NCBI GenBank assembly: GCA_014799675.1
Contig: JAAVHM010000047.1
Location: 1 to 5,635, forward strand
DNA from: Ruminococcus sp.
GTDB taxonomy: Bacteria; Bacillota; Clostridia; Oscillospirales; Ruminococcaceae
Direction of reading: 5' to 3'
DNA length: 5,635 bases
Every line of letters starts with the position of its first letter. Positions within the stretch are counted from its first letter, which is position 1. The notes under the pieces were generated by a model, which saw only the letters and a program-made list of their open reading frames with translations, was not told the origin of the DNA and did no database searches. The position numbers were made by a program, and so were the translations under genes. Shown here in pieces: positions 4,557 through 5,635 of this stretch.

Positions 4557-5635
4557 ATGGCAGGTTTAAACAAGGTCACAGTTGACGACATTAACGTAAA
4601 AGGAAAAAAGGTTCTCGTAAGAGTGGACTTCAACGTTCCCCTTAAGGACGGCAAGATCACTAACGACAACCGTATCCAGGCGGCTCTCCCCACTATCAAG
4701 AAGCTTATCGCTGACGGCGGCAGGATCGTTCTCTGCTCACATCTGGGCAAGCCCAAGAACGGTCCCGAGGACAAGTTTTCCCTCAAACCCGCTGCGGACA
4801 GACTTGCAGAGCTGCTCCCCGGCACTAAGGTAACTTTTGCTGCTGACGATACAGTAGTAGGCGACAACGCTAAGGCTGCTGTTTCCGCTATGGCTGACGG
4901 AGACGTTGTTGTTCTCCAGAACACAAGATTCCGCGGCGCAGACGAGACAAAGAACGGCGAGAACCTTTCCAAGGAGCTTGCCGAGCTCGTTGACGGTCAG
5001 GTATTCGTTATGGACGCTTTCGGTTCCGCACACCGCGCTCACGCTTCCACAGCAGGCGTTACAAAGTTTGTTAAGGAGACCGCTGTAGGTTACCTTATGC
5101 AGAAAGAGATCCAGTACCTCGGCAACGCTGTTGAAGACCCCGTTCGTCCCTTTGTTGCAATTCTCGGCGGCGCAAAGGTTGCAGACAAGCTCAACGTTAT
5201 CTCCAACCTTATCGAAAAGTGCGATACTCTCATCATCGGCGGCGGTATGGCTTATACATTCCTCAAAGCTAAGGGCTACGAGGTAGGAAAGTCCCTTGTT
5301 GACGACGAGAAAATTGATTACTGCAAGGAAATGATGGCTAAGGCTGAAAAGGCAGGCAAGAAGCTTCTTCTCCCCGTTGATACAACAATTGCGGCAGCAT
5401 TCCCCGATCCTATCGACGGCGATATCGCTGTAGAGGTTGTTGACGCTGACAAGATCCCTGCTGACAAAATGGGTCTTGATATCGGAACAAAGACTATGGA
5501 GCTTTTCGCTGACGCTGTTAAGTCCGCAAAGACTGTAGTTTGGAACGGTCCTATGGGCGTGTTCGAGAACCCCACACTTGCAAAGGGTACAATTGCCGTT
5601 GCAAAGGCTCTTGCAGAGACAGACGCTACAACTAT
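4557..5635 (+). CDS. pgk: Phosphoglycerate kinase, C-terminus cut by the window edge
   Basis: This cytoplasmic glycolytic enzyme moves a phosphate from 1,3-bisphosphoglycerate to ADP, giving 3-phosphoglycerate and ATP. The window holds 359 codons; the family is usually about 390-420 residues, so roughly the last 40-60 are missing. Family motifs occur in order: VRVDFNVPL (21-29), DNR (37-39), SHLGKPK (61-67), QNTRF (121-125), DAFGSAHRAHAS (153-164), GGAKVADK (204-211), the nucleotide-site GGGMAYTF (228-235) and WNGPMGVFE (329-337). The substrate-binding arginines R39, R124 and R160 are in place, as is Lys207 of GGAK. The frame is intact. The start follows AAAGGA (4541-4546) by 10 bases. Codon choice is strongly biased (CTT/CTC, GTT, AAG), as expected for a highly expressed gene and unlike the lipoproteins. 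It is transcribed divergently from the lipoprotein operon. Confidence 0.98.
   Translation, partial: MAGLNKVTVDDINVKGKKVLVRVDFNVPLKDGKITNDNRIQAALPTIKKLIADGGRIVLCSHLGKPKNGPEDKFSLKPAADRLAELLPGTKVTFAADDTVVGDNAKAAVSAMADGDVVVLQNTRFRGADETKNGENLSKELAELVDGQVFVMDAFGSAHRAHASTAGVTKFVKETAVGYLMQKEIQYLGNAVEDPVRPFVAILGGAKVADKLNVISNLIEKCDTLIIGGGMAYTFLKAKGYEVGKSLVDDEKIDYCKEMMAKAEKAGKKLLLPVDTTIAAAFPDPIDGDIAVEVVDADKIPADKMGLDIGTKTMELFADAVKSAKTVVWNGPMGVFENPTLAKGTIAVAKALAETDATT

Noticed and set aside
4394..4972. Minus-strand open frame of 192 codons opposite pgk
   Set aside because: It is antisense to the highly codon-biased pgk gene, where such bias keeps other frames open. It also covers both divergent promoters.

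Overview
The window looks like a chromosomal segment of a Ruminococcus-type Firmicute (Oscillospiraceae). The basis is a clostridial-style phosphoglycerate kinase with strongly biased codon use, two lipoproteins with Thr/Glu-rich linkers, a secreted protein with choline-binding-type cell-wall repeats, AT-rich intergenic DNA and Gram-positive ribosome binding sites. The genus is inferred from general resemblance of the proteins, not from a search.

Layout. (1) 1-44 is the first 14 codons of a minus-strand gene that runs off the left edge; its N-terminus resembles IS1182-type transposases. (2) 45-195 is a compact non-coding stretch with an extended -10 promoter, two terminator-type hairpins, a 13-bp palindrome and a run of four 7-bp repeats. 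(3) 196-1071 (minus) is a secreted protein with about five cell-wall-binding repeats. (4) 1072-1207 is its leader and promoter region. (5) 1208-3280 and 3321-4355 (both minus) are two lipoproteins, 40 bp apart. Their first 35 residues are 83% identical, but their mature domains differ. (6) 4356-4556 is a divergent promoter region. (7) 4557 to the right edge (plus) is pgk, phosphoglycerate kinase, cut off by the window end after 359 codons.

Transcription. A sigma-A-type promoter at 4388-4416 should drive the two lipoprotein genes as an operon. No convincing terminator follows the second lipoprotein gene, so this transcript may continue into the cell-wall-binding protein gene, which also appears to have its own promoter (1171-1198). 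A minus-strand intrinsic terminator at 81-101 would end either transcript. pgk has its own promoter at 4471-4499 and a 15-bp palindrome near the start of its leader. The three minus-strand products should all lie outside the membrane, two lipid-anchored and one wall-bound. They plausibly form a cell-surface set, but nothing in the sequence shows a substrate or an enzymatic activity.

No CRISPR array, rRNA, tRNA or phage gene is visible. The most unusual point is the 91%-identical 100-bp signal-peptide/lipobox cassette shared by two neighbouring lipoproteins with unlike bodies. I found no clear evidence of an undescribed multi-gene system.
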